NCBI GenBank assembly: GCA_025642065.1 | Contig: JAODUP010000472.1 | Coordinates: 22,501 to 86,500, forward strand | DNA from: Paralvinella palmiformis | Taxonomy: Eukaryota > Annelida > Polychaeta > Terebellida > Alvinellidae | Direction of reading: 5' to 3' | DNA: 64,000 nt | Shown: positions 25,168 to 37,187 of the stretch, one piece after another | Position numbering within the stretch: position 1 is the first letter of the stretch | How the letters are laid out: every line of letters starts with the position of its first letter | Translations under genes and position numbers: made by a program | The notes under the pieces: model-generated | What the model was told of the DNA's origin: nothing | The model's database searches: none | What the model saw: the letters and a program-made list of their open reading frames with translations, nothing else

Positions 25168-25295
25168 AAGAGCTCCTCCTCCTCTTACTATAGTGCCACG
25201 GCCGGGATTCGAACCCCCCACCTCCCGCACAGCACGACCACCAGTAAGAAAGTCCCACGCTCTCACCCACTGGGCCGTAGAGGCTCGATCCGATT
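25168..25295 (-). mobile_element. tRNA-like SINE head (family D)
   Basis: On the - strand: CCTCTACGGCCCAGTGGGTG with an A-box-like motif, then a B box GGGGGTTCGAATCCCGGCC about 75 nt later, with a long intervening arm. The spacing is too irregular for a functional tRNA, so a tRNA-derived SINE is more likely. Confidence 0.5.
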
Positions 25296-25738
25296 CATTA
25301 CAGCGTCGAAATATACAAACATTGGTCAGATTTTTTTTTAACCTAGCGACATTAATTAATTCCATTAAACCTAAACAACAGCCGACAAAAGGGTGACCAC
25401 ACCCAACAGAAGTGAATGATCAAAAGGAAAGCTTCTACGTCGAACAAAACAAATACCAAAACGTACAATAGCTATAATACAATATAAAATATAATTATGG
25501 ATTATAATCTCAATTGACCGTATACTGTGTCGAACCTATTTGTGTCCATTGTCACTCCGGTCCTCGTCGTGTTGGTAAGTTGAGGTGTTCATTTTGTAAA
25601 TGAGTTCATCTACGGCTCTGGGGTAATCGCCCACCGACATTTGGTTATTTGGCCAAACACTTAATGATATTAATACTCCAAAATCGAACTGTGTGCTATC
25701 ACAGATCGGTTCGCTGACCAGCGGCAAGTGCATAGCTA

Positions 25739-25740
<2 letters not shown>

Positions 25741-25781
<41 letters not shown>
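25741..25781. repeat. (GT)n microsatellite
   Basis: About 20 GT units. Confidence 0.95.
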
Positions 25782-25783
<2 letters not shown>

Positions 25784-25986
25784 GAGAAAAGGAGGTCGAA
25801 GGGAAGTATTTCATAGAACATCACAACCAATAGTGTCGGGTGTCAAAGCGCTTAGAGCATCTCATAGTTTCCGACGAATGAGTGCCGATTGATTTTATGT
25901 TGTGAATTATTCCGAAAAAAGGGTCACTGTTTATTAGCATTTCTCAAGAAAACCATTTTGACTTCCTGTTATTTTAGTTGACTGTG

Positions 25987-26595
25987 GCTTAGATTCCATA
26001 TACGCGGTATGCGGCATGCGTGATGCGGCATGCGTGATACGGCATCCGATTTGTGTGATTCCATATGAACGTGCGTTCCCGTGCGTTTTCAGCCTGTCAT
26101 GCTAAAATAAGGCAATACAACAAAAATACAAATAGAAAAGAAGAAGAAAAAAAACAGGTGTGTGTTTGTGTAGCGGGGGTCAGTTGCTCACCCAAAACAG
26201 ATTTTATACATTATAGATCTAAATTCCAAAAAAACAACAACATTATCCTGTTGTTACAGCCTTAGAATGCTTATTCAGCAATATGCCGAAGATTTGAACT
26301 ACAATTTGATGTGGAGAAATTCGAACAATACTTCAGGTTGACCAGATAATCTAAAATCCCGCCAAATTGCTCGGGAAACACCTGCCCCTGACGTCATATT
26401 CTGGATTCCACCGTCCGGTTTATATTTTTTGCCGTACGAATCGCTACATGGAGCGATTCAGTTTGCCGTGTCCGCATCGATACGCAACCGCATGACAAAT
26501 CGCATGCCGCATCCGGACATATGGAATCGAGCACGTCTGATTACATGCTGTTCCATTTTTGCCGTATCTGCATACCGCGTATATGGAATCTCAGC
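25987..26595. mobile_element. Inverted-repeat element with GC-rich termini (about 610 bp)
   Basis: Left end GCTTAGATTCCATATACGCG; the right end on the opposite strand is GCTGAGATTCCATATACGCG, both continuing into GTATGC. Subterminal GCGGCATGCGTGAT repeats lie on the left and GCATGCCGCATCCGG on the right, plus an inner inverted pair (GATTCCATATGAACG near 26059, CATATGGAATCGAGCACG near 26518). There is no transposase coding. It is consistent with a nonautonomous DNA transposon. Confidence 0.75.
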
Positions 26596-26717
26596 TTAAG
26601 TGATTCCCATTGGAATACTCATAAGGCAAATATTAGGCCCGAAAGTGAACTATGTTTGGTCTTCAGTTCGTATCTCTTTATTGTAAGCTGTTATATGAAG
26701 CATACGCGAAGCTCGAG

Positions 26718-26905
26718 TGATGATGATTGGACGTTTTACGGCCAAATCTTGTGAACACGGTAGGCTAAATGGACCGAACGACCTCCAACGGTAGTGAAAC
26801 GAAGTCAAAGATGAAACACACTTCAGATAAGCCCTCGCCGAGATTCCAACTCAGGCGGTAGTGATTTGTGATCCAACGCGCTACCAATTAGATCACGAAG
26901 GCGCC
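26718..26905 (-). mobile_element. SINE family A copy
   Basis: Complement of the consensus: (GAT)n, GTTTTACGGCCAAATCTTG, GACCTCCAACGGTAGTGAAA, a B box (GAGATTCCAACTCAGG on +) and an A box (TTAGATCACGAAGGCG on +). Confidence 0.88.
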
Positions 26906-27229
26906 GTGTGGAGATATTTGGATGAGGAGCTGGCTTGCAGCCTGAAAGAGGAGGTAAAAAGGGATATCTGAAGACGTACTGTAACTTAAATGTGAATAAG
27001 GAGACAAGATTTGAAGACTTCTGTATGGATGTTGACAGCTTATAATCCATACTGATGATGGCCAAGTGATACGGTGATAGATCTCCAGAATATATACCCC
27101 AAGACCATTGTTTAGAAGAGAAGAAGCAGACACCGCGCCATCCATCAAAGGGCAGCAGGAAGGTGCTAGCGTAACCAAGACGGAGGTAACTTCTGATGTC
27201 ATCGAGAACAGGATATCCAAATGTGAGCA

Positions 27230-27810
27230 GGCCCCGGAAGAGCGCATCCACGAATATTGAATGAAACATGGAAGGATGGCTTCATCGAGTTTATTTACAA
27301 GACGGGAACCGGGACTACTCAAGGAAGTGTTCCAACGGCCAGTTCGGGATCTCTATGTTGCTTGGAAACTGATCGAACCGATAACGAGGGACAAAATGCA
27401 GTGGAATTTGCCACTTGTATTAATGTATTCTACGACTCTTAGTACGACTCTCTCAGATCGTTCATATATGAATTACCTGTCGCCGTGCTAGATACGTGAT
27501 CCAGGTTAACAGAAGGAGGAATCCCGGTCGATGCAATTTACTTTGATTCCAAAAAAAAACACTCGACCACGTGTCGAGTGTTTTTTTGAACGGGAAAAGC
27601 TGAAAATATTTGAGCAATACGCGAAGACGATATCCCGATCGTAAAGACCTGGATACCACTGAGGGATAAAAGGCAATTTATCTATATGAGCAGATATCCG
27701 GATCGAATCTCTCGTTTGTTTCTATCAACGAAGAACAAGACAATGTCACGTGTCACATGCGCAATTAAGGTATTTGCTGATGACATCTAAACTATTGAAA
27801 GATATATGTT
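27230..27810 (+). pseudogene. Decayed LINE reverse transcriptase remnant
   Basis: Pieces in shifting frames resemble conserved reverse-transcriptase blocks: NETWKDGFIEFIYK near 27257, GGIPVDAIYFDSKK near 27513-27555 and IKVFADDI near 27763-27790, where the usual (F/Y)ADD catalytic motif is kept. The stretch LRDKRQFIYMS between them resembles the loop before that motif. Stops and frameshifts are frequent. The assignment rests on motif order only. Confidence 0.5.
27553..27587. repeat. Perfect 15-bp stem hairpin
   Basis: AAAAAAACACTCGAC and its exact complement are separated by the 5-base loop CACGT. It lies inside the decayed reverse-transcriptase region; no function is apparent. Confidence 0.9.
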
Positions 27811-28249
27811 CTTTGAGTATAGCAAACTTGAATGGTAGAAGAATTCTTATAAAAAGACGTTTTCAAGCCAATTGTTTATTGCCAAGTTCACAATTGAAAA
27901 ACGTCAATTGTATACATATATAATAATAGGATGAGCAGACAAAGCCTATTGTCCAATATTGCAATTTAAAATATATGATAAATCGTTACGAAACTGTATG
28001 CTTATATGAAAACGGTAACAACAAAACAAATTTAGACATTAATTACAGTACATTATCATATTGGTATTATTGGTAATATTGACAAGAGATTACTGTTGAC
28101 TAAAAACTCGGACCGTTCAATTAGAGAACGCACGTCTATCTTGTTATTGCCAATAGAACTGGAAATTCGTTTTATGACCTCAAAGAACAAGGGAACGTTG
28201 CGAACACCAAATATCTACTTTTGTTCATTAAATGATATGTATATATGTG

Positions 28250-28288
<39 letters not shown>

Positions 28289-28361
28289 ATGTATATATAT
28301 ATATATATGTATGTATATATGTGTGTGTATATATATGTGTATATATATGTATGTATTTGTG

Positions 28362-28433
<72 letters not shown>

Positions 28434-28659
28434 ACTTTTCTTATCCATTACTGTAATTACAATCTTAAATGATATATATTTGTATGTAGTACATAACTAT
28501 TGTTGTAATGGTAATATTGTAGAGTTTGGAAATAAATAATTCATTCAATCATTACGTCCCGAACGTGTAATGTAGAAATATTGACCAATAGATGACTTGG
28601 GTGTGACTTCACACCGCTTCCGTAAATACGATGCGTGCGCATACTGCATGGCATAGTGA
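27811..28659. other. Intergenic A+T-rich stretch
   Basis: Nothing recognised apart from a 200-bp TATA/TATG/GT microsatellite cluster at 28234-28432. Confidence 0.5.
28234..28432. repeat. Complex TATA/TATG/GT microsatellite
   Basis: About 200 bp of alternating AT runs, GTATGTAT units and a GT run. It is open in several frames on both strands only because of its composition. Confidence 0.95.
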
Positions 28660-28931
28660 GTTCCGGTGGCCTAGCGGTAAAGCGCGCCACCGTTCGAACC
28701 CCGTAAGAGGTCGAAACTTTTCCAGGGATTAATTTCTCGGATCACAAAATAAAGGGGGATGTTAAAACCCCCTGAAGTGTAAAACACTCTGGCAGTGACC
28801 ACCCTCAGGGTATTTCGGCTCCATCTTTCCGTACTGCTCCCCTGTGAGTGGTGGGGGAGGTTTTTCTCAACCACTCCAACATAGACTCTTGATAGAGGCT
28901 GTGCTGAATAAGCGACAGGCTGGGGATCTCA
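28660..28931 (+). mobile_element. SINE family B copy
   Basis: tRNA-like head with A box (GGTGGCCTAGCGGTAAAGCG) and B box (GTTCGAACCCC). Body GAGGTCGAAACTTTTCCAGG, CACTCTGGCAGTGACCACCC, TATTTCGGCTCCATC, then GAGTGGTGGGGGAGG. It matches the - strand copies at 39859-40203 and 40889-41101. Confidence 0.9.
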
Positions 28932-29104
28932 ATAAGTTATTACAAAGTGAAGTACATCTATTCTTTATGTTGAAAATCTAAACTGATCTAGTTATTATCT
29001 ATCACATTGTGTATTATACAATTTGTGTTATATTAAGGGTTTGAGTGCCATTGACTTGGAAAGTTACAACAGAAAGTTGACTGTGTCTGACAATGGCATG
29101 CTTT

Positions 29105-31010
29105 AACCGATCCTTACTCAATACCGGCTACAGAATGGATATGTGATATCAAGAAACTACCTTATATTACTTGGCGAGATGTAATTACATCATTTGATCG
29201 ACACACCCTCAGAATATACCAAGGAGAACACGAAAGCTTACCGTTCCCTAGAAGCTTATGACATGTTTCAAGATAAACATGTCCAGGATTGTTTTTTTCT
29301 TAGAATGCAAATCCAATTCTGATTACTGCTTCATTAAATCACAGGTAATTAAATTGATTTTTATATGCCTAACTAGTAATATGTTAATTGTATTAACTTT
29401 ACATTAGTGTAACTAGATTTAGTAATTTCAAGTAACCATAGTGCCATGCCCACCCCAGTCCATACATTTTCTATATATATATATATATATAGTATTACTC
29501 TACAGTATGAAAATTGCATCATGCATATTTTGTTTCCATGCCAAAGCAAATTAGTTTTATTATATATCTATATATATATTATTGAATAATTGAATTAATT
29601 CATACTTCTGATTTATTTTATATTATGTGTTGCCTAGCCAGAGACAAGGCCAGAGAACCTGACTTTATGATGTATGGGTCGCATTCAACAAGGATGATGC
29701 CTGGGTGATGACAGCAAATTGCACATGTATGGTTGGATTAGATGGCACCTGCAAACATGTAGCTGCACTGTTATTTAAGCTGGAATCTGCAGTGCACTTT
29801 AACCTCAATGAACCGGATGCCTCAACAAGTTTGCTCTGTTCCTGGAAGGCATCAAGGAAACATGTTGATCCTGCCCCGATCAGTGCCATTTGTTTCAAAT
29901 GCCATAAATCAGGAAATCTACCAATTTTGGGTGAACCACTTGTGGCAGCACCTGCCAACTATACGTGTACCAATCCAATGGCTGGTCCATATGGATTAAC
30001 TGCTGACCAGCTACAGAGTCTTCGCAGCATACATAGCGAAGCAGTAGTCCATTCCAACATCAACTATGGGAGTGATGAATCTGAAGATTTCCACAGCAGC
30101 GGCACAGACAGTGACAGTGAAACACAGTCTAACTTTCTACCTGGGTCAATCACTAGTCTGTATGATCCCACTGTGTTTGGGCAAGACATATCTGATCAAG
30201 AACTGCAAAACAAAACGATATTTAGATTATACTAAATTACCACAAGCACCGTACAATCGTCTTTGTGACATTACAATAAAACAAGTTGACTCTGATGTAT
30301 GGAAGCACCATAGAGCTGGCCGTATAACAACATCATTGCGTCAACGTGTGGCCACAGCAAACGATATCAGTACTAACTCTGTTTTATATGATATTATGCA
30401 ATATAGTAAACCTGTAGATAATATGTAAACTAGATATGGCCATAAGTATGTTCCTGTATAAGGCATGAAGAAAGGTTTTCATGTTCGAGGTGATCATCCA
30501 TATCTTGGTGCATCACCAGATGGTATTGTTGAATGCAAGTGTCATGGCCGTAGACTATTATAAATTAAATGTCCGCATTCTTATCAGAATGGTTTAGTTC
30601 ATTGGGAAACTGATCCCAGGTTCCCATTAATTAAAAAGAACCATGCATATTATTATCAAATGTTTGTGCGTGATGAAAATTCCTGCAATTTTTTAAATTT
30701 ATTCCCCTGCTGGGAATGGCATGCATATTTATGTACTATTGATCGTGATGACACATTCTTACATGGCATCAAAGATATATTCTATGCTAAATTTGTTTCT
30801 GTAATTTTACCCGAAATTGTAAGTAGGCAGTACGTACGATATGATTAAAGATAAAGATCTTGTGTGCATGTGTAGACGTTCAAGGTTTGGGCCATTATAT
30901 CTTGTTCTAAGGATGACTGTAAAGTTGAATTATATCATTACCCATGTATGAATATCGCACGTGCCCCCCCCCCTAAAAGATGGATCTGTCCAAAATGTTG
31001 ACAAAAGTCC
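29105..31010 (+). pseudogene. Broken SWIM zinc finger / YqaJ-like nuclease / PHD-like gene of the transposon
   Basis: Order of remnants: an N-terminal block (about 29108-29290: DPYSIPATEWICDIKKLP and SEYTKENTKAYRSLEAYDMF). Next a SWIM finger (29720-29765: NCTCMVGLDGTCKHVAALLF, CxC-x6-CxH), then a Ser/Asp-rich linker in the frame ending at 30235. After a frameshift comes LPQAPYNRLCDITIKQVDSD. The nuclease core near 30495-30575 reads DHPYLGASPDGIVE, then an IKCPHS block where the catalytic Glu codon position is now TAA. Last are KNHAYYYQMFVRDE near 30640 and a cysteine-rich PHD-like end finishing RWICPKC. In-frame stops and at least two frameshifts show it is dead. Confidence 0.8.
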
Positions 31011-31998
31011 TGAATACATTTTGACAGGTTTATTGTTATAAATACATAATATTGAATTAATATCTAGTTTATTGAATGTCATTGTTTGTATACTAATCAT
31101 TTATATTATTATTGTACTTGGAGTAATCTGTACACTTAATTGTACACATAGCTGTCTTTGCATCGAGTTGTGCTAAATTAATTGTGTACATGCTTTATTA
31201 TATCCAGTGCAAATTTTACATATATCTTATACATATACTTCGGACAATATAGCACTGTAGATGATAGTTATCCCCCCCCCCGACATATATATAATTATGT
31301 GTATGAAATATGGATTAAATCTTATTGCTTATGATAATGAGAATACATATTAGTTAGTATTGTACCATAAATATTTTGCTCAATGTTCACTTTGTACTGT
31401 TTTAACTCTAATTTAGTTATTTATTGTTATGAATTGAGATATGGTTGCGAGCAGCACTAATGTATTTAGAGGCTAGAGAACAAAAACAGTCAACATGTAC
31501 TGATTGTAAATAGTTATTTATGTACAAACCTAACTAAGCAAAACATAATACAAATGACATATACATTAATTAACTGACCAGGCTTGGTTCAATATCACCC
31601 TGCATGCTAAACAGTTCATGTACAGTTAACTCCACTCTATTTTAGTCACGAGACAAAAACTATATTAATAAAAACTAAATTATGCAATAATATATTTACA
31701 TTGTCAGAACAATAATATTTGACAGAGTTGCTCTTATACATATAAAATGTATCTTCTATGTAGGATACTGGCAGTTATTTGAAAGATAAATGAACTTAAT
31801 GACTTGCTTAACATTAAAAAGCATATTTACTTCGTTTACATATTGCATTTGAAGTGGAGCACATATATTTGTTGAAATGATAAACAAATAACTGGATGCC
31901 AGGTGTGAAATGTCCTCTGCCATTTAACATAAATATAGTCCAATGACACTAATATATTGTAATATAGGTACACTATTTTACAACACAAACAATAATTA
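31011..31998. other. Non-coding spacer between the convergent transposon genes
   Basis: A+T-rich sequence with a C9 run near 31272. No coding or repeat feature recognised; presumably internal to the ISL2EU-type element. Confidence 0.5.
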
Positions 31999-33932
31999 TC
32001 ATTTGGTGATTACACTCTTATTCAAATTGACTGCACTACATATGACAATCATCAATCAAATCTATTTGTGTGATGGGCACAACACTATTAAATAATCTAA
32101 ACTTTTTCAAACAGCCAATAACTCTCTCCACATGAATTCTAACATTGGATAGTTGTCTTGACACATCAACATCTTTTTACATGCAACTGTCGTTTGCTTT
32201 TTGTGAAACATGGAATCTTTAAAATAGCACCCTTTTCTGAAAGTTCATCTCGGATTAAAAAGCCTCTGTCTGCTAAGATACAATCACCATAATTATTTAA
32301 ATCTAGAAATCCTGATTTAATAGTCAACCGTTTATCAGACACTCGCCCCCCCCCCGCCAAACTGCAGATAGAAATATCACTCCACCAGCTGGACTTATGC
32401 CTATTAGATATTTGCATGTGTTATTATGCTTATAGTTTGAGCATGGGCATTTAATTTACTTGGTTTCTCTATAAATATTTCACTGCAGTCTATAACACAA
32501 ATACAATGTCTATATTTTCTTCTGAAACATACAGGCATATGCTGTTTCTATATGGCCATACAATTAGAGCCCTCATATATTTGGACAAGACAGGTAGCCA
32601 TAGTCTATAAACATTAGATACAATACTTGTTTCAAGGCCAAATCTGTGAGCCAAGTCTTCCTGTAAAAGCCCAAGTCTCAGCTTCATAAAAACAAGCAGT
32701 ACATGGTCTTCTACAGAAAGATGTGCATGGCACACCATAACGTTATCTCTCACCATATCTACCACCCAAATAAACAAAGATAAATTTAATAGGCCTGTAT
32801 AAAAATGTATACTATCATTATTGTCCTTGGTGACATCAAACCCAAAAACTTTTGACTTCCTTGTTAGCATGTCATTACCTGCTGTAAGTCCATAAATCTC
32901 TTCATTATGACTCAGCAATTCGCTTCAGTAAGGAGCTCATCTTCCTTTGTTGGGTCTGTCTGGCAACTAACATCATTCACTTTCAAAGTCATTAGTCGGA
33001 ACAGTGTCCTCAATACCAGTGGCATCATCTGTGACTGCCATATTTCTGCTTCCTGCTTGATTTTTACATCTAAAAATATTGCAAAAATAATAACTTTTTT
33101 TCAGTATTGGATGACCATGTCTTCATCTAGGTTCTCACATTTAATGTTTGTCAAATTATATTAAAGTGCAATTTGTCAAATCACATTAACATCTTGTAGG
33201 CCTAATCACAATTAAATTCAGTTATCATTAATACTAACAATGAGCAGTTCTTTGGCTGACATTATACCTACCTTGCATTATACATAGCTTCTCTTTTCTC
33301 AGACAACTTCCTTTTAACTCCATAACGTGGTGATGATGTATGTTTGAAAATAGAGGGAACAGAGTCCACATCATCTAGCATGTCACACCGTTTACCTATA
33401 CAATAAAATATATACATTTTATTGCAGATTACCAAATAATATGGGCCTAGCTTTGTATATCATTCATTATTTGATCAACATGCACATATAAAAGATACAG
33501 TATTACAGAAGATAGATTTATTCATGAGTCATGGATCCATGTAACGTTAGGCTCTAATCACCCGACTAGACCGCGTGGTAACTCTAATTAACGCGGGGGC
33601 TATAGACTAGATTACACAATACAACGTCTGTATAAAGATTATGAAGTGTAATTAATTTTTGTTTAACATTACACACTTTACAGCTCAAACTGTATTTTAA
33701 TTTAAATGTAAAACAATCCTGAAACAAAGTGATCACTGCAAATAGTTTGCCGAGATATTCTGTCAAATGTCCATTCCGGCTTGTCCCAGTCTGCTCGTCT
33801 GATGGCTTGAATCCACATCGCACGTCTGTTTTCCTCAAACGGTGTCCTTTTCCTGGGTATATTATAAAATGATAATTCACTTTCCTTTGCTGATCTATTT
33901 GTGCAACCTACTGCACAGCAAGAATGAGGCAT
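31999..33932 (-). pseudogene. Broken THAP-domain DDE_Tnp_4 transposase of the transposon
   Basis: The start ATG is at 33932 (MPHSCCAVGCTNRSAKESEL). The THAP C2CH signature is visible: CAVGC, then W in MWIQAIRR, and CSDHF. A second segment (33395-33272) encodes RCDMLDDVDSVPSIF with intact splice borders, and a third (from about 33074) leads to DPTKEDELLTEANC. After a frameshift the frame 32918-32490 gives KVFGFDVTKDN, a helix-turn-helix-like region (LRLGLLQEDLAHRFGLETS) and ALIVWP. Stops follow, then GGRVSDKRLTIKSGFLDLN and DCILADRGFLIRDEL (DDE aspartate), ending with VSRQLSNVRIHVERVIGCLK near 32110. The usual first catalytic block after ALIVWP is disrupted. Confidence 0.8.
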
Positions 33933-34100
33933 TGTTGTTGATTACTAAAGCTTGACGTCGGAATAGCTCTCTGTTCTAATAAATGAAAATAATTAGCTGC
34001 GCTTCTTTCTGCCCCGGAGTATGCGCGCGCATCGACTTCACCTACTTTAAATCAAAACATTCTTAAGTCATCTATCAGATAACCCCAAATACATTTAATT

Positions 34101-35299
34101 TTTTTGAGTGAGTGAACGAGCATCGGTGCTGATCAGACGTCTGGCATATTGCCGAGGCACAACTGCCTAGGCAAGCATACAGTAAACCCAGCCCGAATTA
34201 AAGCAACTATCTTTATATAATAAAACTTTTAATTGATAGATTTGTTTTCAGTAGGATTTCCATTTTCCAATATTTATTACTACGAGAGCCGCACCATTCT
34301 ACATTCACTGAAGGGGCGATCTATGTTAAAATTAGATAGACCATATAATAACGAGTTACATTAGTCTATACAGTGAGTTATTGATCTTTGTTATTTAACT
34401 TCTCTGGTCTATTTAAGTTTTAGCTGACCGACCTATTTTATGATGACCTATTTCTTTTTTGAGTTAACAATTTTGTGAATTTCTGTTGTAAATCAAGTCC
34501 TGAAAATGCCTTTAGTTATTTATGGATTTATTATTATTATGCAATCTTAAATAGCTATTACTCGTGCAATGTAGGAACTGTTCTGCAAATGGTATTCTTG
34601 GTACGCCGCATACCAACAGTTAGTGCCCTGAATATCTCGTACCCAAAATAATCATCATCCGCGAGGAATCATTCTTCCTTAATAAGAAAATGGAAAAGCC
34701 TAATACCTGATCCTGAGATGTAGCCGCGAGTTTTTGTTGTTGTTGTTGACTAACTTTAATTCAAAGGTCGACGTAGTTACTGTAACAATTAATAAAAATT
34801 CTCATTGTGCTCTTCGTATCTAAGGAAAGCTTTATAGACGAACGCAATTTATTTTTTGTAGGCCCAAGCAGGATCTATCTAGATCTATATTTGTTTCAGA
34901 CAAAATCTGATTAAATTTTATTGAACAATATCAACCTATTAATCACAAAATGGGTATGTAAGATATACATAAGCTTACAGTTACATGTACTGGAGCCACT
35001 GAAGATGTTATGGGTGGGAGGTATATTTTACTTTATTATTGTTAATAATATAATTGGACTTCTAAAACTACATTACTATAATCAGATAATTTTCCCCTAA
35101 TTACAATAATTATAAGTAGCTGAGTATTTACATGATCACCTGCATCCATATTTATTTTTAAACGTAAGCAATTGGTGCTTATTGATATATATGGACTTCT
35201 ATTTATAATTTAAATGTTATGAAATTAAGTATTAAATACCTCAACTAGTGGTAGAAACATTCATTTTGTTATTTGTTCTATTGACAGAAGTAAAAGATG
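34101..35299. other. Intergenic A+T-rich stretch
   Basis: Nothing recognised; no convincing open frames and no clear repeat family. Confidence 0.45.
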
Positions 35300-35996
35300 G
35301 GTTATTAATTGTTGTCGTTCAGATATATGATGAGGAATGATTTAAATTACTTGAATAGTAATTGTAGAATGTATGATATGCATTTCACTGAAACGGAATT
35401 CATGAACCAGACAACTTATCTAGAATGCTATTCCAACTATTTTTGATGTACCAAATCCACCGCATGCATCCACTGAAATCAAAGAGGAAGGTATTAACAG
35501 ATAGGAGACCTATACAGGAGACAGGGCCAGATGTGATGGTAATTAATATTTATAAATATTAATAGTGAAAATTGGTATTATAAAATTAATTCAATAAGAA
35601 ACAAGGCATCAAACCCATGAAATTTGGTAAGCCCATTTCATATCTTAATACAAAAAAAAAGATTACCAGCACTTGATTTAGTACTTGAATGTTCAGCTCA
35701 TGTGCTTTAATTGGTATACTTCTCTTCATAACTTAAATGCAAATCAAATAACTAACTTGAATAAAAAGAAAACATGTGTTTACACATTGTGTATGCACTT
35801 GGTTCAAGTCATTATTTTACAAGGTATTGTTCTGTTTCAGTCCTTGAAGTTCTATGATGATGAGATACCATGTAAACAGGCCAATCTCTTGGTTACAGAT
35901 TTACTGGTGTTCTCTGTTACAGTAGTCAATGCATGTGTATGTTACATCTCTGGGTATATTCTGTTTAACTTTAAACAGTTCACTGATCTGGACTAA
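35300..35996 (+). pseudogene. THAP-domain fragment with downstream exon-like open frame
   Basis: About 35330-35460 reads CRMYDMHFTETEFMNQTT, resembling the C-terminal half of a THAP domain (C..HF...F). After a one-base frameshift comes AIPTIFDVPNPPHASTEIKE, the typical post-THAP PTIF/P segment, up to a gtaatt donor near 35537. An exon-like frame (35841-35996, acceptor tgtttcag) encodes SLKFYDDEIPCKQANL and ACVCYISGYILFNF. Its YI(A/S)GY motif recalls P-element/THAP9-type transposases. It is + strand and separate from the - strand THAP gene of the ISL2EU remnant, and is probably a second decayed transposon. Confidence 0.5.
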
Positions 35997-37140
35997 ATGT
36001 CCTATTTTTGTAGTAGTGGATGTTTAAAGCTGGAAACAATTTGGGTTATTCTGTCCATTTGATAACAAATGACTGATTGTAACTATACATGAACCCGTGG
36101 TACAAGAGATTTGATGCCGCTTATTGTATGAAAGTACTAATTTCTCTATCTCTAACATGTTAACGCAAACATAAACATTGTTAATATTCCATATATATTC
36201 TTTGTTCTGAGCTGGGCAGGCCTATATTGCATGGTCTATATTATTGAGGTGTAGCCTTTAAATGAACTTATATTTTTTTTAGTTAATATATGATAAACGG
36301 ACATGATGAATATATGGTGAATTGTGTTATGGTTGCGTTATAATAGCTGTATATATCATTATATGTCTATATCCAAATAAATAAAAATTTATGGACTATG
36401 ATAAACTGACATGATGAAAGTATGTTTGTATGCATTTATCTCATATATACCTAACTGTTTTCATTAAAAAAACTATGCCTTCCACACACAAAGCTGTGAA
36501 ATAACCTAAACCACATTCAATTATTTACTGATCAGCTGTCAAGTGATCGCAAATTGTAGGCTATGAATTAATTAAGTGACTGGGCTGTGAAATCACTTAA
36601 TTGTTTCCTTCAGTATCATGTATGCACAATTAAAGTGTTCATTAATAAAAGACAAATTTAATAGTCAATTGACTTGGAATAGCAATCAGTTGATTTTATC
36701 ATAGCAACTGTCAAAACTTCACAGCTTTATAGAAAACTTGTTCATGTATAACTTGCCTGCCAAATTCATCATATCAGAGATCAAAGATGTCAGAGCGTAA
36801 ATCAAGTTGATTATGTATCTAGGTTACAGAGTGATATTAATACCAGGATTTATAACAATCCTGATTAAAAAATAAACTCGGATTTAATTTGTTAAAAAAA
36901 TAATCATCATATCATTCAAAATGTTTGTGCTGTGCAATTATTAATTTATTAAATCCGGGTATAGACGCAGGCAGTTTTCGGGCAAACTGACTCTTATTAG
37001 GTAGTTCTTGCCTCATTTTGACGTCCTGTGACCTCAGCTGACATCAAAGATCAAATATGAACCAGTCCGTGACACTCAGCATCGTAAGACTTTTCTAGAG
37101 TGCTCCATATTTATTTGCACACACACACACACACGTTATG

Positions 37141-37187
<47 letters not shown>

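Larger units (their letters stand above)
22136..25985. other. Intergenic region downstream of the CDKL2-like gene
   Basis: It starts with probable 3' UTR of the CDKL2-like gene. It contains GT/GC and AT microsatellites and a somewhat CpG-richer stretch (about 23330-24250). I found no recognisable coding exon; open frames such as 22718-22942 and 23784-24026 match nothing I know. Confidence 0.5.
29000..34100. mobile_element. ISL2EU-type DNA transposon remnant (approximate limits)
   Basis: Contains two convergent pseudogenes: a SWIM/YqaJ-nuclease gene on + and a THAP-DDE transposase gene on -. In the ISL2EU group an element carries a DDE transposase, often with THAP, plus a YqaJ-like nuclease, so this pairing is diagnostic. 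Both reading frames are broken, so the copy is inactive. Terminal inverted repeats could not be identified, and the limits are set from the coding remnants. Confidence 0.75.

Noticed and set aside
26823..27322. Two overlapping minus-strand open frames of 144-148 codons
   Set aside because: They overlap a SINE and run antisense to reverse-transcriptase-like sequence on +; no recognisable domain.
28096..28472. Several open frames of Tyr/Ile/Val/Cys repeats on both strands
   Set aside because: Direct translation of the TATA/TATG/GT microsatellite.
35685..35840. N-terminal part of the 103-codon frame before the tgtttcag acceptor
   Set aside because: A+T-rich intron-like sequence; only the part after 35841 resembles transposase coding.
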